Shown here one piece after another: positions 9,928 through 21,277 of a DNA stretch of 64,000 nucleotides. The DNA is from Ustilaginoidea virens (lineage: Eukaryota > Ascomycota > Sordariomycetes > Hypocreales > Clavicipitaceae): the NCBI RefSeq assembly GCF_000687475.1, contig NC_057318.1:1364001-1428000 (forward strand), read 5' to 3'. The notes below the pieces were generated by a model. It was not told where the DNA came from, made no database searches, and saw only the letters and a list, made by a program, of their open reading frames with translations. How positions within the stretch are numbered: the stretch's first letter is position 1; the number at the start of each line of letters is the position of its first letter. Both the position numbers and the translations under genes were made by a program.

Positions 9928-11836
9928 GAAAATGGATGTGATTTGGTCAAACCATGATTGGCGTGTTGATGGGTTGCCGCGCGGCTGATGAAGTAGTTTC
10001 TAGCTAGAGTGTGAGTGAGGTGAAGTGCGTGAGTGAACCTGCATGTGTGTGGATGATGCAAGATGCCGAATCATGGTACCAATGTACGCACCCTTGGACA
10101 TTCTGTTGCGTGTCGCTCACCGCTGCAAATAATGTGACTTGGATGTGGGCGAAGTCAGTATGACCCAGTCGTGGTGCTGTTTCGGTGTTTGACGGCTGAC
10201 GGCCGAAGTCCAGGTTGCCAACCAGGACCGCAAAAAGCAAAAAACCAAGAGCCAATTGTACAAGCTTTTCGGGACATGTCTAGCTGTGGGCTTTCACAAG
10301 GTTGACAACGGAAAAGCCAAAAAGGAAGACTTGCGTGACTCGATAGCGTGAGAGGGCAGATGGGAGGTTGCTTCCCTGGCTTGCCATCTAACACACCCAC
10401 ACACACACATTCTCTCTCTCTTTCTCTCTCTTCCTCTCTCTTATTATTATTTTTTCCAAGTTCTTTAACTTTGGTAATCTGGGCAAAGGGTGTGATCCGA
10501 AACGCTCACCCCTTGAAATTGGGCATGACACAAAAGCCCATGTTTTGCTTGACCCTTTCCCTTGCTTGCCACAAAAGCACGAGTTACCGAGAGCTACGGG
10601 GTCCGATGATGACGATGCCAATGTCCTTCCGTCTGCAAGCCCAGGCGCATTTGGGAAGAGGAACAGCAAAGCCGGCATATACTACTGCAGAGCACTGCGG
10701 GAATGGGGAGGGGCGAAGCAAAGAAGGCACAGCAGCGGGCGCAGCGTAGCAGTATCGTCAAGTCTGCCGACTTTGGATCGCAGAGCGACCGACCGTTATG
10801 TATCCCCTGATTTCTACACGCCTTGGCAAGGGGAGGACCGCGAGCCGTTGGATATTGCCCGCCCCGACGTGGAGTCTTTACGACAGGCACCGCAACATCC
10901 CGGGCGAAGCTTGAACGCCACGCCTCATGCGTGCTCAGCTTGCAGCAAATCGGGGGGCGAGGACGCAGACTGCCAGGGCAGGTGGCTTGCGGAGGTGCGC
11001 ACGGGATGAGTTTCAAATCGCAACATTTCTCGTCGCACGGTTGGGTTATACGGAGTACACTGATCGGATTTGCCGCAACACGAGCTCGAAATCCACGACC
11101 ATCTGCGAGACCTCCAGGGACAGTACGGAGTACTGTACTTGTAAAGGTCGATGCCGTCGACTTGAAACTACTCTTGAGCAACGAGTGGAGCAGAATCTGG
11201 ATTCTGAGATGGAGGCACAGTCGCGTGGCCATGGAGGGGCGTTACGCAACGTTGGCACGGCTGCACTCGCTAATCGTCAGTCGTATCGAGGTGAAACAGG
11301 AGCCCAGCGGGGGTTGATGCAAGAGTTCCCGAGTCCAGGCATCAACAGGCATCAACAGGCATCAACACGGGGAACCCGATGCTCAGCTGAAGTTTCAATG
11401 GCGCCAAGATGTCATTGGGGTTGGGTGGAGGGGGGGGGCCGACATAGAAAGTTGGTTGGTCGCTTGGTCGCCAGAGGTATATAGGGAAAAAAGGAGCAAA
11501 AATAGCATCATGTTGATGTCACGAGGAGTTGAAGCTGACATTTGAAGTACGGACTACTCCGTGGCTGCCTGTTGAAGAGCGCTAGATGGGAGCGGTGGGG
11601 CTGGCAAGACAGTGGGGTATGCAGTGGGGTACGCAGTAGGGTACGCAGTGGGGTACGACAGTGGAAGTGGCTGGGAGAGGGGCAGTGGGAGAGGGGGCGG
11701 TGAGGCTTGAGCCTTGCAGTCGCGCCACGGGGGACTCGCGCCACTTGGGGGAAGGCGGGAACCGCCAACTTGTCGCTTACATGTACCGTCCGTAGACCGA
11801 GACCGCCACGGAGCATTGCGCAACTAACTTAGGTAC
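9928..11836. other. Gene-poor spacer between the TBC gene and the AT-rich island
   Basis: No protein gene is recognised in these 1.9 kb; open frames overlap on both strands and lack domains. There is a CT/CA-rich microsatellite at about 10,394-10,450, three copies of a CAACAGGCAT-type unit at about 11,337-11,370, and a degenerate tandem repeat of GGGGTACGCAGT at about 11,610-11,660. TACGGAGTAC-type motifs occur near 11,048 and 11,124. The spacer stays GC-rich up to the island boundary. Confidence 0.55.
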
Positions 11837-11938
11837 TGAATTCTTTTCACTGGCATGGGGCCAAAATGTGTTGTATAAGAGGGTTGGTTTTTCTTCGAGC
11901 TAATCTAATCTAGAACCCCACTATTTATCCCTTCAACA
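11837..11938 (-). repeat. Gypsy-1 3' LTR (102 bp)
   Basis: This is the left copy of the direct repeat that flanks the island, with TG..CA ends on the minus strand. It differs from the right copy at five positions by my count, all C/T or G/A transitions, with no indels. It lies exactly at the change from GC-rich to AT-rich sequence. Confidence 0.8.
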
Positions 11939-11940
11939 GG

Positions 11941-11960
11941 ATCCCCCTTTTCTTTTATAG
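11941..11960 (-). other. Gypsy-1 polypurine tract
   Basis: On the minus strand this reads as a purine run containing AAAAGAAAAGGGGGA, ending three or so bases before the LTR start TGTTGAAGGG. Such a run next to the 3' LTR primes plus-strand DNA synthesis in LTR elements and fixes the orientation of Gypsy-1. Confidence 0.65.
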
Positions 11961-13866
11961 TATTGCCCACAACACTACCAATATAAAAGAATAATATTCC
12001 TTCTAGCAAATATAAGCAAAAAAAAATAAAAAAAAAACCATTATCGATAGTAAATTCACTCCCTTAATACATTAGCGATCTTTTCGAGCCCTGTTTTTAT
12101 TGCCTCTGCAATAATAATAGCTACTTTAATTATGTTATCTTCCTTATTATTCGTATATCTCATTCTTTTTGTAGTATTTATGCCTTCTTCTATTATTTCA
12201 TTCGTTTTTCTTTTCTTTATCCGCACTATTATAGCCTCCTTCGGTTCTTATAGTAAATCAAACAAGTCTACTCTATAGTAGTAGATCTTTTCTAGCACTT
12301 TTATATAACATTCGATAGTATTCGCTTTATCCTATTTATTATATCAAATGAGGATATCTTCCTTCTATAGAATCTTTACAATAGCAGACCGAATCATTAT
12401 ATCCGGGTTATATATCCTATTTAGTGACTTCATCCCTATAATTAATTTATTCTTTATAGGGATTTTTAACGATAGAGCGAATAATATCATATTAAACACT
12501 TACTATACTTCGATTTTTCTTAATAGCAGGGGGAGATACTTAAGTTATTCTCGAAAATAATATATAAATTCAGTATATAGCCTTCTAAGGGAGTAATTCC
12601 TTACTTCCTCTATATTTTCCTATACACCTTTATTGGCGGTATCATTAGGCATAGTAGTATTATTAGTTATAGCTTTTTCTCCTATTTGCTCGATATAGTC
12701 CTTATTCGAAGAAGGAACCTTTCCCATTTTAGTAAATATAGTACTACCCTCGAATATTTCTAGATTTATCTTTAAGGTAAAAAAAATGCTATACTATTAT
12801 TATAAGAAGTAAAGGTACGTTATGCTGCTATTGTAAGGTCTGAATTCTATAGTAAAGAAATATAAAAGGAAGAACTACTACTATTAGGAGAGGAAAATAA
12901 AAAGGAAATTACTATTATTAAGAGAAAGAGAAAAAATAAAAAAGAAACTACTATTACTAGGACTGAAAATCGTATTAAAGAAATATAAAAGGGAGAAAAA
13001 GAAAAAAAGGGAAAAAAGGGCAGATATATAATATATAGGTATTATCCGCCCTATCCTATAAAGGTAAAGATAAAATAAGGGAAGCTATTATAGCTATCCC
13101 TAGCTATAACTTTTAATTTTCTATATTATTCTTCTAGATTCTTAGCCTCTTTTTTATCTAACTATTCTGCCAGATCCTATATATTTAGTCGTAGAGGTTA
13201 TAAATATTCCGGCCGGTCGATAATACCTTTTAAATCGTCTATATATATCTTTCTTTTCGTTCCTCCCTAAATCGGCTTTATTATATAAATAACTAATAAT
13301 AGAACTTTAACGACTCTCAATAGGTTTCCCTAAGTTTTATAAAATTTTCCCTTCTACTTACTTTCCTTATCCTTTTTCTCTTAAACTTTATTACTAACTT
13401 TAAAGTTATATAGAACTTTATTAACTTTATTAGATAGAAGGGATACTCTCTAATCTTATACCTTTTCCTATTTCTTTTCTCTTTAATCGATTATTAATAA
13501 ATTTATATCTCAAATAAACTTATTATTAGTTATCTCTAGCTTATTAGCTTTATCCTAATCCTATTTAGTTACGCTATTATACTAGGAAAATAGTTCGAAA
13601 CCGAATATTAATATAGCTAAAGATATTCTAACTATAGTTATATATCAATTGTTTAGCACTACTATAATAGAAGGGATAGCCTAGTTCTATAATTCTAATA
13701 ATATTCTATTCCTTTCTATAGCCTACTTTATTAGTTGGTTCTTTATAAGTTATATATTTCTTTCGGCTAGTCCTATAGAAGCCGGGTATAAGACTGGTCT
13801 AAAAGTTACCTATATTCTATACTTTTCTCCTATGGCTTAAAAAAGTTGATTTTTAAAATGGGATCT
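11961..13866 (-). pseudogene. Gypsy-1 integrase C-terminal remnant and 3' region
   Basis: Minus-strand translation just below 13,866 shows the second half of an integrase, with short readable blocks such as GLAERN and IPSIIVVLNN separated by RIP-type stops. This continues the integrase that breaks off at 21,278 on the far side of the Copia insertion. The part nearer the LTR (about 12,000-13,000) is A/T-rich with purine-rich imperfect repeats of AAAGAAATATAAAAGG type around 12,850-13,010 and no recognisable domain. Confidence 0.65.
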
Positions 13867-14634
13867 TGTTAAAATCCTATAGTAGCCTACTAGGCTGCTG
13901 GCCTAATGCCCTACTGGCCTACTGACCTTCTGGCCCTTATACCGCCTCTTAGACTTACGGTAGTCTTATTAACCTTAGGCTTTTGCCTTTTACCTTAAGG
14001 ATTTTTAGTGGATTATTTATTGTATATTAAGTAAGGTAGGCCTTGTTGAAAAAGTGTGGTATTGCTAAATTAGCGTGGTTGCCTACTAGCGTGGTGGCGG
14101 CCTACTAGCGTGGTGTGGCATTGCTAAATTAGCGTGGTGGCCTACTAGCGTGGTGGCTAGTCCACTAGTGTGGTGGTTAGTCACTAGCGTGGTGGCTAGT
14201 TACTAGTGCGGTGACTAATTACTAGTGCGGTGGTTAGGGTGGTTGGAAAGGTTGGATATAGCGGGGTTGCTGACGTATTATAGCGAGCATTACGGGGAGC
14301 CCTCTTACTGGCTTCCCTGGATGCCTGGGCCCACCCCTCCTTCGTATATATATAAGATAGCTTTCCCCCTTCTTTCTAAATAGCAGAAGGGTAGCACAAT
14401 CGAGTCTATTAATGCACTATATGCCTTTTAACTTTTTACCTTCCCTGCGTTTTCTGGTTATCTTATATTTGCCTTGCCTTTACACTTGCCCTGCTTTATA
14501 GCACTTGTATAGTCTTAGGACTTGGTGAAAAATCTAGTATTATACTAAGATTAGTTCATAGGTTGCAGACAGTCTTGTGCCATCTAGCTAGCTAGTAAGG
14601 CTCTGCTTTTATAGTGACCTTGAGAATTGCAATA
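13867..14634 (+). repeat. Copia 5' LTR (768 bp)
   Basis: Begins TGTTAAAATCC and ends GAGAATTGCAATA, where the final CA appears as TA, a RIP-type change. It contains a TATA-rich promoter candidate (TATATATATAAGATAG at about 14,344-14,359) and a degenerate minisatellite with CTAGCGTGGTGG core at about 14,063-14,240. It is the same length as the 3' LTR. Confidence 0.95.
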
Positions 14635-14646
14635 GGTTATGAGCCC
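14635..14646 (+). other. Copia primer binding site matching the initiator tRNA-Met anticodon arm
   Basis: GGTTATGAGCCC starts at the first base after the 5' LTR. It is the exact reverse complement of GGGCUCAUAACC, the anticodon stem-loop of eukaryotic initiator tRNA-Met. Drosophila copia and yeast Ty5 use this internal region through a cleaved half-tRNA primer. The match here is 12 nt with no spacer. Confidence 0.8.
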
Positions 14647-14649
14647 GGG

Positions 14650-15383
14650 TTTTTACTTCTTTGTTTTTACCCTACCTTTTTGTGTTTACCCTTTGGTCTC
14701 TTTTGCTTATTAGTACTACTAATATAGCTATCCTTTGGTATCTTCGGCTTACCCTTATTAATTTTAGCTTACCTATTATCACCTTTGGCTTACCCTTTGT
14801 TACCTACGGTATTACCCTGCGGCAATCAATGGCGTACCTAATGGCAACTTACGGCGTAACCTTACGGCACTTTTAGCGTAACCTTACGTTATTTTAGGCG
14901 TAACCTACGGCACCTACGGACTTTATAGTGTAATATCCTTTACATTATACCACTGTATAATACCTTTTTCCCTAGTGCACGATACCTACTGCATTGTACG
15001 GCATCTGTTATACTTTCCTACTTATAGCACCTTTGGTACGGCACTTACGGCACCTTTTATATTACGGCACCTACGGCACCTACGGCACTTACGGCACCTT
15101 GATATTACAGCACTATATAAGCACCTTGAATACCAACGCTATAATACGGACTTGCACAACGCCTACGGCATCCGTGCTTTTTTATATTAAGACCTGCCGC
15201 TATATTCTGCGGTTACCTTTTATAGTAGGCTACTAGCCATTATATTTACTAGCTATTTAGCTAGTTACTCGGCTATTTTACCAGTTATTCGACTATTTTG
15301 CTAGCTATTTAGCTAGTTATTCCTCTGTTTTTATAACTATCGGCACTATTTTTCAATGGATTTTTAAACCCTTTTTGCCCACT
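14650..15383 (+). other. Copia leader with degenerate ACGGCACCT repeats
   Basis: Roughly 730 bp of untranslated leader between the primer binding site and the gag start. From about 14,780 to 15,110 it is built of short imperfect units around CTTACGGCA/CCTACGGCAC. Past 15,235 it has TTAGCTAGTTATTC-type units. Small open frames here are by-products of the repeats. Confidence 0.6.
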
Positions 15384-18300
15384 ATGGCAGAGTTAGGATC
15401 CTATAAGGTCCCTGAATCCGATACTGAAGTTGATACTAATGCACAGCTACAGCTAGATATAGACGATATGAAATCCCAGATGAATATACTAACTGACCTT
15501 ATATAGGGCCTAGTTAGTAGGCAAAATAACGATACCCAGGCTACCTAGGCTACTAATAAGAAGCCTACTAAAGCCACTAAAGCTGGACCTTCTATTAGGA
15601 CGACTACTACTAAAGATAATAATGATAGTGAAGCTAACGTTATGGAAATCGACTAACCTTCTACCCCTATAAAATATAAGGGTAAAGAGCCTATTTATAT
15701 AACGCCACCAATAATAACTATTACCAACTAAATTAGTGATGGGGCTATTAAAGAATTAGCGAAGACTGCCAACCGCTTTAAGGAATCCTAAAAGCTAAAA
15801 AGCCCCTATAATTTCGACTAATGGAAGCAGGCCCTTACTATACAACTTAGGGCCTTTAAAATAGCTAACTTTGTTAACGACCCCTCTATAGTAAGGCACT
15901 TTGATGAGTCTGAGCAGGCACTTCTACTACTAATGCTAAAGAATAGCTGTGGTGAAGAAGCTGTAGAGGCTATAGATTGGTGTAATGACCTAGAGGAAGC
16001 CTACCTTCTGCTAGTGGCCTAGTATTGCCACTCACTAGAAGTATAGCGGGTATACTTATACCCTACCTTTCACACCCTTATATTTACCGGTTATAAGGGC
16101 ACTTTGGAAGCTTTTAATAGCGAATTTAATAGCTATATTTCTCGCCTTAGAATCCTAGGTTCTAAAATCGACTCTTTCGATTAAGTTAACCAGTATCTTT
16201 GGGCTGTAGAGGGGGTATTTACCTGCTGGACTGAATGCTAACGCTTTATGATTAGGGCTTATAGCGCCCAAGGTGTTATTAATAGTAGCAAATTTAACCT
16301 CTAGTATTTTATGGTTGACCTACTAGAAGAACAGCGTTCTAAAGGGTCTAATAAAGTAGCTGCTAATAATAACCTTAAGTAGCTTAAGGCTTCTAAAGAC
16401 TCTAAGAATAAAGGGTCTACTAATACCGCTTCTACTAATAATAGCAAGAATAATTCTACTAATAATAGGAAAAAGAAGTAGCAACAGAAGAAGAAATAGG
16501 ACTCTAGTAGCAATCAGCAAGACGTTGAGGCCTTTATTATAGGCAACTATAATACCTAGGATACTAATATATCTTATTCTTCTTCCACTATATCTACTGA
16601 TATAAGCTATAGTGCTAAATCAGGCGGCAGGACCCCTAAGGATGCCCTCTTTTATGATATAGGCTCCACTTGTCATATTGTTAATGATAAGAAGTATTTT
16701 ACCACTTTTTACCATTTTGAGAAGGATGATAAGCCGGTAATTACTACTAGTGGTGGCCCTATTTCCCCTACTGGTTGGGGCATAGCACGATTTACTGTGC
16801 TATAGGGCGTTAATCCTACTAAATGGGGTATTATAGAGCTTAAGAATGCACTATATATTCCTGCCTTGGATATTAATATCATTAGCGGTGTAAAGCATTA
16901 TGCCGCTAAAGGGGTACTAATTAAAAATCAGCTTTGGTCAGCAAGCCGTAAATGCATTGGCATTTTTAACTTCGAAAAATACGGCTTTTTCCTTCTATAG
17001 AAAGGAATAGACACACCACTACTGCATCAACCTTGCAGCTACTATACTAATAGTATAGTAGTAGAGGTCCCTAGCCCTACTAACCCTGCTGATTATAGTG
17101 ATCCTGAGGAAACTACTATTACCCCCGTTCCTACTACTGCGACTAATAAGGAACCTGTAGAGGCTACTAACCCTACTACCCAACCTTCCGCTATTACGAC
17201 TAGCGAAGACCCTGTAGAGGTTACTAACCCTACTCCTGCCCCTATAGCTGCTGATACAGAATATCAGAAGCTATTACAATTAGCCGGCATTTAGTATATA
17301 CGGCTAGGGCATATAGGTATTCAGCTGCTTAAAAAGACCTGTGCTAATACCCCTGGTCTACCTAACCTTAATAAGGTTAAAGATGCTGATTTTCGCTGTC
17401 TAGCCTGTATATAGGCTAAAAAGGTTAGAAGACCTTTTAAGGATGCGATACCTAATCCAGCTAAATGCCTGGATATTATAGAAGGTGATACTTTTGCTAT
17501 ATCACCTATGCTATATAACAAACGACCTGTTGCCCTTATATTAGTGGATAGAAAATCCCGATTCCGCTGGCTTTACTTGCTGCCTAATAGGGAAAACACT
17601 ATTGTTTTTAAAGTATTATAGAGCTTTATATAGAGCCTATAGGTCAGATATAGTAAAACGCCTGTTGAATTCTACTATGATGGTGGAAATGAAATCAATA
17701 AAATGCTTAGTGATTGGCTTATTGAACAGGGTATAGCTTTTAATACCTCTTGCCTTTATATTTACGAATAAAACGGCCTAGCTGAGCGGTCCATTAGGGT
17801 TATAGCTGATAGGCTACATGCTATTATGGCCTGGTTAAGGCTTCTATCTAACCTCTGGTCTACTGTAATTACTGGCGTTGTTATGCTAGTAAATATAATA
17901 GCTGTTACTAATAGACCTTCTAGCCCCTATTAGGAGCTATTAAAGGATTATGACTATATTACGCCAGAGCACTACCCTGATCTTATTAACCTTAGGGCCA
18001 TTGGAGCAGCTATTGAAGTGCTTATACCACACGAAAAGCGTGTAAAAAGCCGTAAATTAGCGCCCTATACCGAGCCTAGTAGGCTCCTTGCTACTCTAGG
18101 TAATAATACTTACCTAGTCTACCTTCTAAAGAAGAAGGTTATTACTAAAACAACTTTTATTACCTTTATTTACCAAAATGAAGGTATAGGCCCTATTTCT
18201 AGTAGCCTAGAAAGAGACTTTTATAGAGGGCAAAATACAGGTTTAGAGGGGGTATCTAGCAGAGAACCTGCTATTTTACTGGATAACCTTAAAAGCATGC

Positions 18301-20390
18301 CAGACCCTACTAACCTTACTAACATTACTAATACTAGTGTTATACCGGATGACCTGGAAAGCATGCCGGACCCTACTAATTTTACTAGCGTTACTAATAC
18401 TAATACTACCCCGGATGATATTACTAATACTAATGCTACTATGGATTACTTTCCTAAGTCAGAAGGTACTATACTATAGTCCCCGGCTACTGCAAAGGAT
18501 AACCTTATAGATATCCTTATTAGCCTTACTCCTGCCGACCTTACTAGCCCTACTGGCCCTATTGGCCCTGCTGGCCCTGTTGGCCCTACTGGCCCTGTTG
18601 GCCCTGTTGGCCCTGCTAGCCCTACTAACCCTATTAGCCCTACCGACTTATTCCCTAATTATGATTTATATCACCTAATATAGGATTCCTGCTATGCAGC
18701 TAAGCGTAAGCTAGCTAAAAAGGCCCCTAATGGTACGCCTAATAGCTGGAAGGATATGCTATAATGCCCTAAAAAAGAAAAAGACCTTTGGATAAAGGCA
18801 CTATTTAAGGAATTCGAGCAGCTTTTGGATACTAAAGTTTTCCAGTTTATTCTTAAGTCTAGCGTTCCTATTGATAGGAAAATTATATGCAATAGGCCTG
18901 TTTTTCGGGTTAAAAAGGATGCTAATAATCAGCCTATAAAATATAAGGCTAGATTAGTTGTTAAGGGCTTTATATAAGTCGAAGGAAAGGACTTTTAGTA
19001 TACCTATACTTCTACCTCTATCCTACCCACCTGGAGGGTTATACTAGCTTTAGCTGCTAGTAATAACTGGGAGATAGAGCAAATCGACTTTATAGGCGCC
19101 TTCCTAAATAGCGAACTTTCTGAGACTATTTATATAGATATCCCTAATGGATTCCTTAAATTTATAGAGAGCTTATTACTAACTGATAGTAAGCTTTGGT
19201 CTAATATATAGCGCCAACGGCTACTAACTTTGCTTAAAGAAGCTGGATTCGACCCTTCTGTTAAGCAAGCTATCTTGCTAAAGAAGGCCCTATACGGGCT
19301 AAAATAAGCACCCCGCGAATGGCAATACCGGCTAAAAGACCTGATTTCTAGTGAAGGTTTTTTACCTTTAGCTTCTAATGCTGCCGTCTTTTATAATAAG
19401 CAAACTAGTACCTTTATCGTCACCTATATTGATGATTGCCTATTAGTTGGTCTAAATATAACTTATATTAACCAGCTAAAAAGGAAATTTCATAAGGTCT
19501 ATGCTATAGAAGACCGCAGTCCGGCTTCCTTCTTCTTAGGCGTACAGATTATACGAAATAGGAAGGAAGGTCTATTATGGCTACACTAAGCCCAATTTAT
19601 AGCAGAGGTCCTAGCTAAATTCGGCTTACAGGATACTAAACCTCAGCTTATTCCACTTCAACTAGGAATTCTTAATGAATCTAGTGGAAAAGACCTTAGC
19701 CCTACTGATTAGAGCCTTTATCAGAGCCTTACTAGCACTATAATGTGGCTTATGATGATGACTAGACCCGACTTAGCATTCCCTACCTAATACCTTTCTC
19801 GGTTTATGTCTAAGGCAACTAATATACATCTAAATACTGCGAAAGGCAGCTTTAGCTACCTTAAAGGCACTAAGAACCTAGCTATTTGCTTTAGTACTAC
19901 TAAAAGCAACTAACAGCCTATTATAACCGCTTATTCTGATAGCGATTTTGCTGGCTGTAAAGAAACCTCTAAATCTACTGGAGGCTTCCTTACTACTATT
20001 AATAGTGGTCCTATTAGCTGGCGTTCTAAGCGAGCCTCTTTAGTAGTGCTATCTACTTTAGAAGCTGAATCTAATGCATTACTTAAGACTATCCGTGAGG
20101 TACAGTGGCTTTCTAACCTTTGCAAGGAGCTGGAAATTGATATTTTACGCCCTATACCGCTATACTGCGATAACTAGGGCTCTATTTCGAATTCTAACGA
20201 CCCTAATCAGCACGCTCGCACTAAGCATACGCTATTAAAATTCCGGTATATTAGGGAGCAAGCCTAGCTGGGCTTGGTTAAAATTACCTATTTACCTACT
20301 AATAGTATGCCTGCTGACGGTCTTACCAAGCCACTGCCGGGCCCTAAATTTACTAGGTTCCGCGAGTTACTAGGCCTTAGGGCCTGCTAA
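15384..20390 (+). pseudogene. Copia gag-pol polyprotein pseudogene
   Basis: One continuous reading frame of 1,669 codons (ATG at 15,384, TAA at 20,388-20,390) encodes gag and all pol domains with no frameshift. Recognisable landmarks: a protease-like motif DIGSTCHI at 16,656; a pre-integrase zinc region with RLGHIG and CLAC at about 17,300-17,410; an integrase core ending NGLAERS; a Pro/Gly-rich linker of (GPTGPVGPA)-like repeats at about 18,536-18,645; RT with the YIDD box at 19,425-19,436; and RNase H with AYSDSDFAG and a final KHTLLKFRYIRE block. Many in-frame TAG and TAA codons interrupt it; those I read fit CAG, CAA or TGG turned into stops. The longest open piece is 18,018-18,479. The copy is dead, but the frame is free of indels, which points to recent insertion followed by RIP. 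Confidence 0.93.
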
Positions 20391-20495
20391 CTTATACTAA
20401 CTTACTAAGGTTTTTCCTATGTTTTTCCTTAGCACTTTTACTGCATTTTCTTTCCCTATCCTTTACACGATTAGCTTGCTACTACAGTAGCTAAT

Positions 20496-20504
20496 CAGAG
20501 GGGG
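20496..20504 (+). other. Copia polypurine tract
   Basis: CAGAGGGGG immediately precedes the 3' LTR start TGTTAAAATCC at 20,505, the standard place for the plus-strand DNA primer of an LTR element. Confidence 0.85.
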
Positions 20505-21272
20505 TGTTAAAATCCTATAGTAGCCTACTAGGCTGCTGGCCTAATGCCCTACTGGCCTACTGACCTTCTGGCCCTTATACCGCCTCTTAGACTTACGGTA
20601 GTCTTACTAACCTTAGGCTTTTGCCTTTTACCTTAAGGATTTTTAGTGGATTATTTACTGTATATCAAGTAAGGTAGGCCTTGTTGAAAAAGTGTGGCAT
20701 TGCTAAATTAGCGTGGTTGCCTACTAGCGTGGTGGCGGCCTACTAGCGTGGTGTGGCATTGCTAAATTAGTGTGGTGGCCTACTAGCGTGGTGGCTAGTC
20801 CACTAGTGTGGTGGTTAGTCACTAGCGTGGTGGCTAGTTACTAGTGCGGTGACTAATTACTAGTGCGGTGGTTAGGGTGGTTGGAAAGGTCGGATATAGC
20901 GGGGTTGCTGACGTATCATAGCGAGCATTACGGGGAGCCCTCTTACTGGCTTCCCTGGATGCCTGGGCCCACCCCTCCTTCGTGTATATATAGGATAGCT
21001 TTCCCCCTTCTTTCTAGATAGCAGAAGGGTAGCATAATCGAGTCTATTAATACACTATATGCCTCTTAACTTTTTACCTTCCCTGCGTTTTCTGGTTATC
21101 TTATATTTGCCTTGCCTTTACACTTGCCCTGCTTTATAGCACTTGTATAGTCTTAGGACTTGGTGAAAAATCTAGTATTATACTAAGATTAGTTCACAGG
21201 TCGCAGACAGTCTTGTGCCATCTAGCTAGCTAGTAAGGCTCTGCTTTTATAGTGACCTTGAGAATTGCAATA
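20505..21272 (+). repeat. Copia 3' LTR (768 bp)
   Basis: Co-linear with the 5' LTR along its whole length and followed directly by the GATCT duplication at 21,273-21,277. By my count it differs from the 5' LTR at about 15 positions, all transitions, with changes toward A/T in both copies. Confidence 0.95.
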
Positions 21273-21277
21273 GATCT

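Larger units (their letters stand above)
13867..21272 (+). mobile_element. Ty1/Copia LTR retrotransposon, complete in structure but RIP-inactivated
   Basis: A 7,406-bp element with 768-bp LTRs (13,867-14,634 and 20,505-21,272) and a 5-bp target-site duplication GATCT (13,862-13,866 and 21,273-21,277). A primer binding site follows the 5' LTR directly and a polypurine tract (CAGAGGGGG) abuts the 3' LTR. One plus-strand frame runs 15,384-20,390 in the order gag, protease, integrase, RT, RNase H, which defines Ty1/Copia. It is inserted into the integrase region of Gypsy-1. The LTRs differ by about 15 transitions and no indels. The TAG/TAA stops make this copy non-functional. Confidence 0.95.

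Noticed and set aside
9928..11836. Several 60-210 codon open frames on both strands before the island
   Set aside because: They overlap each other in GC-rich, repeat-bearing sequence, have no domain or plausible splice structure, and contain minisatellites.
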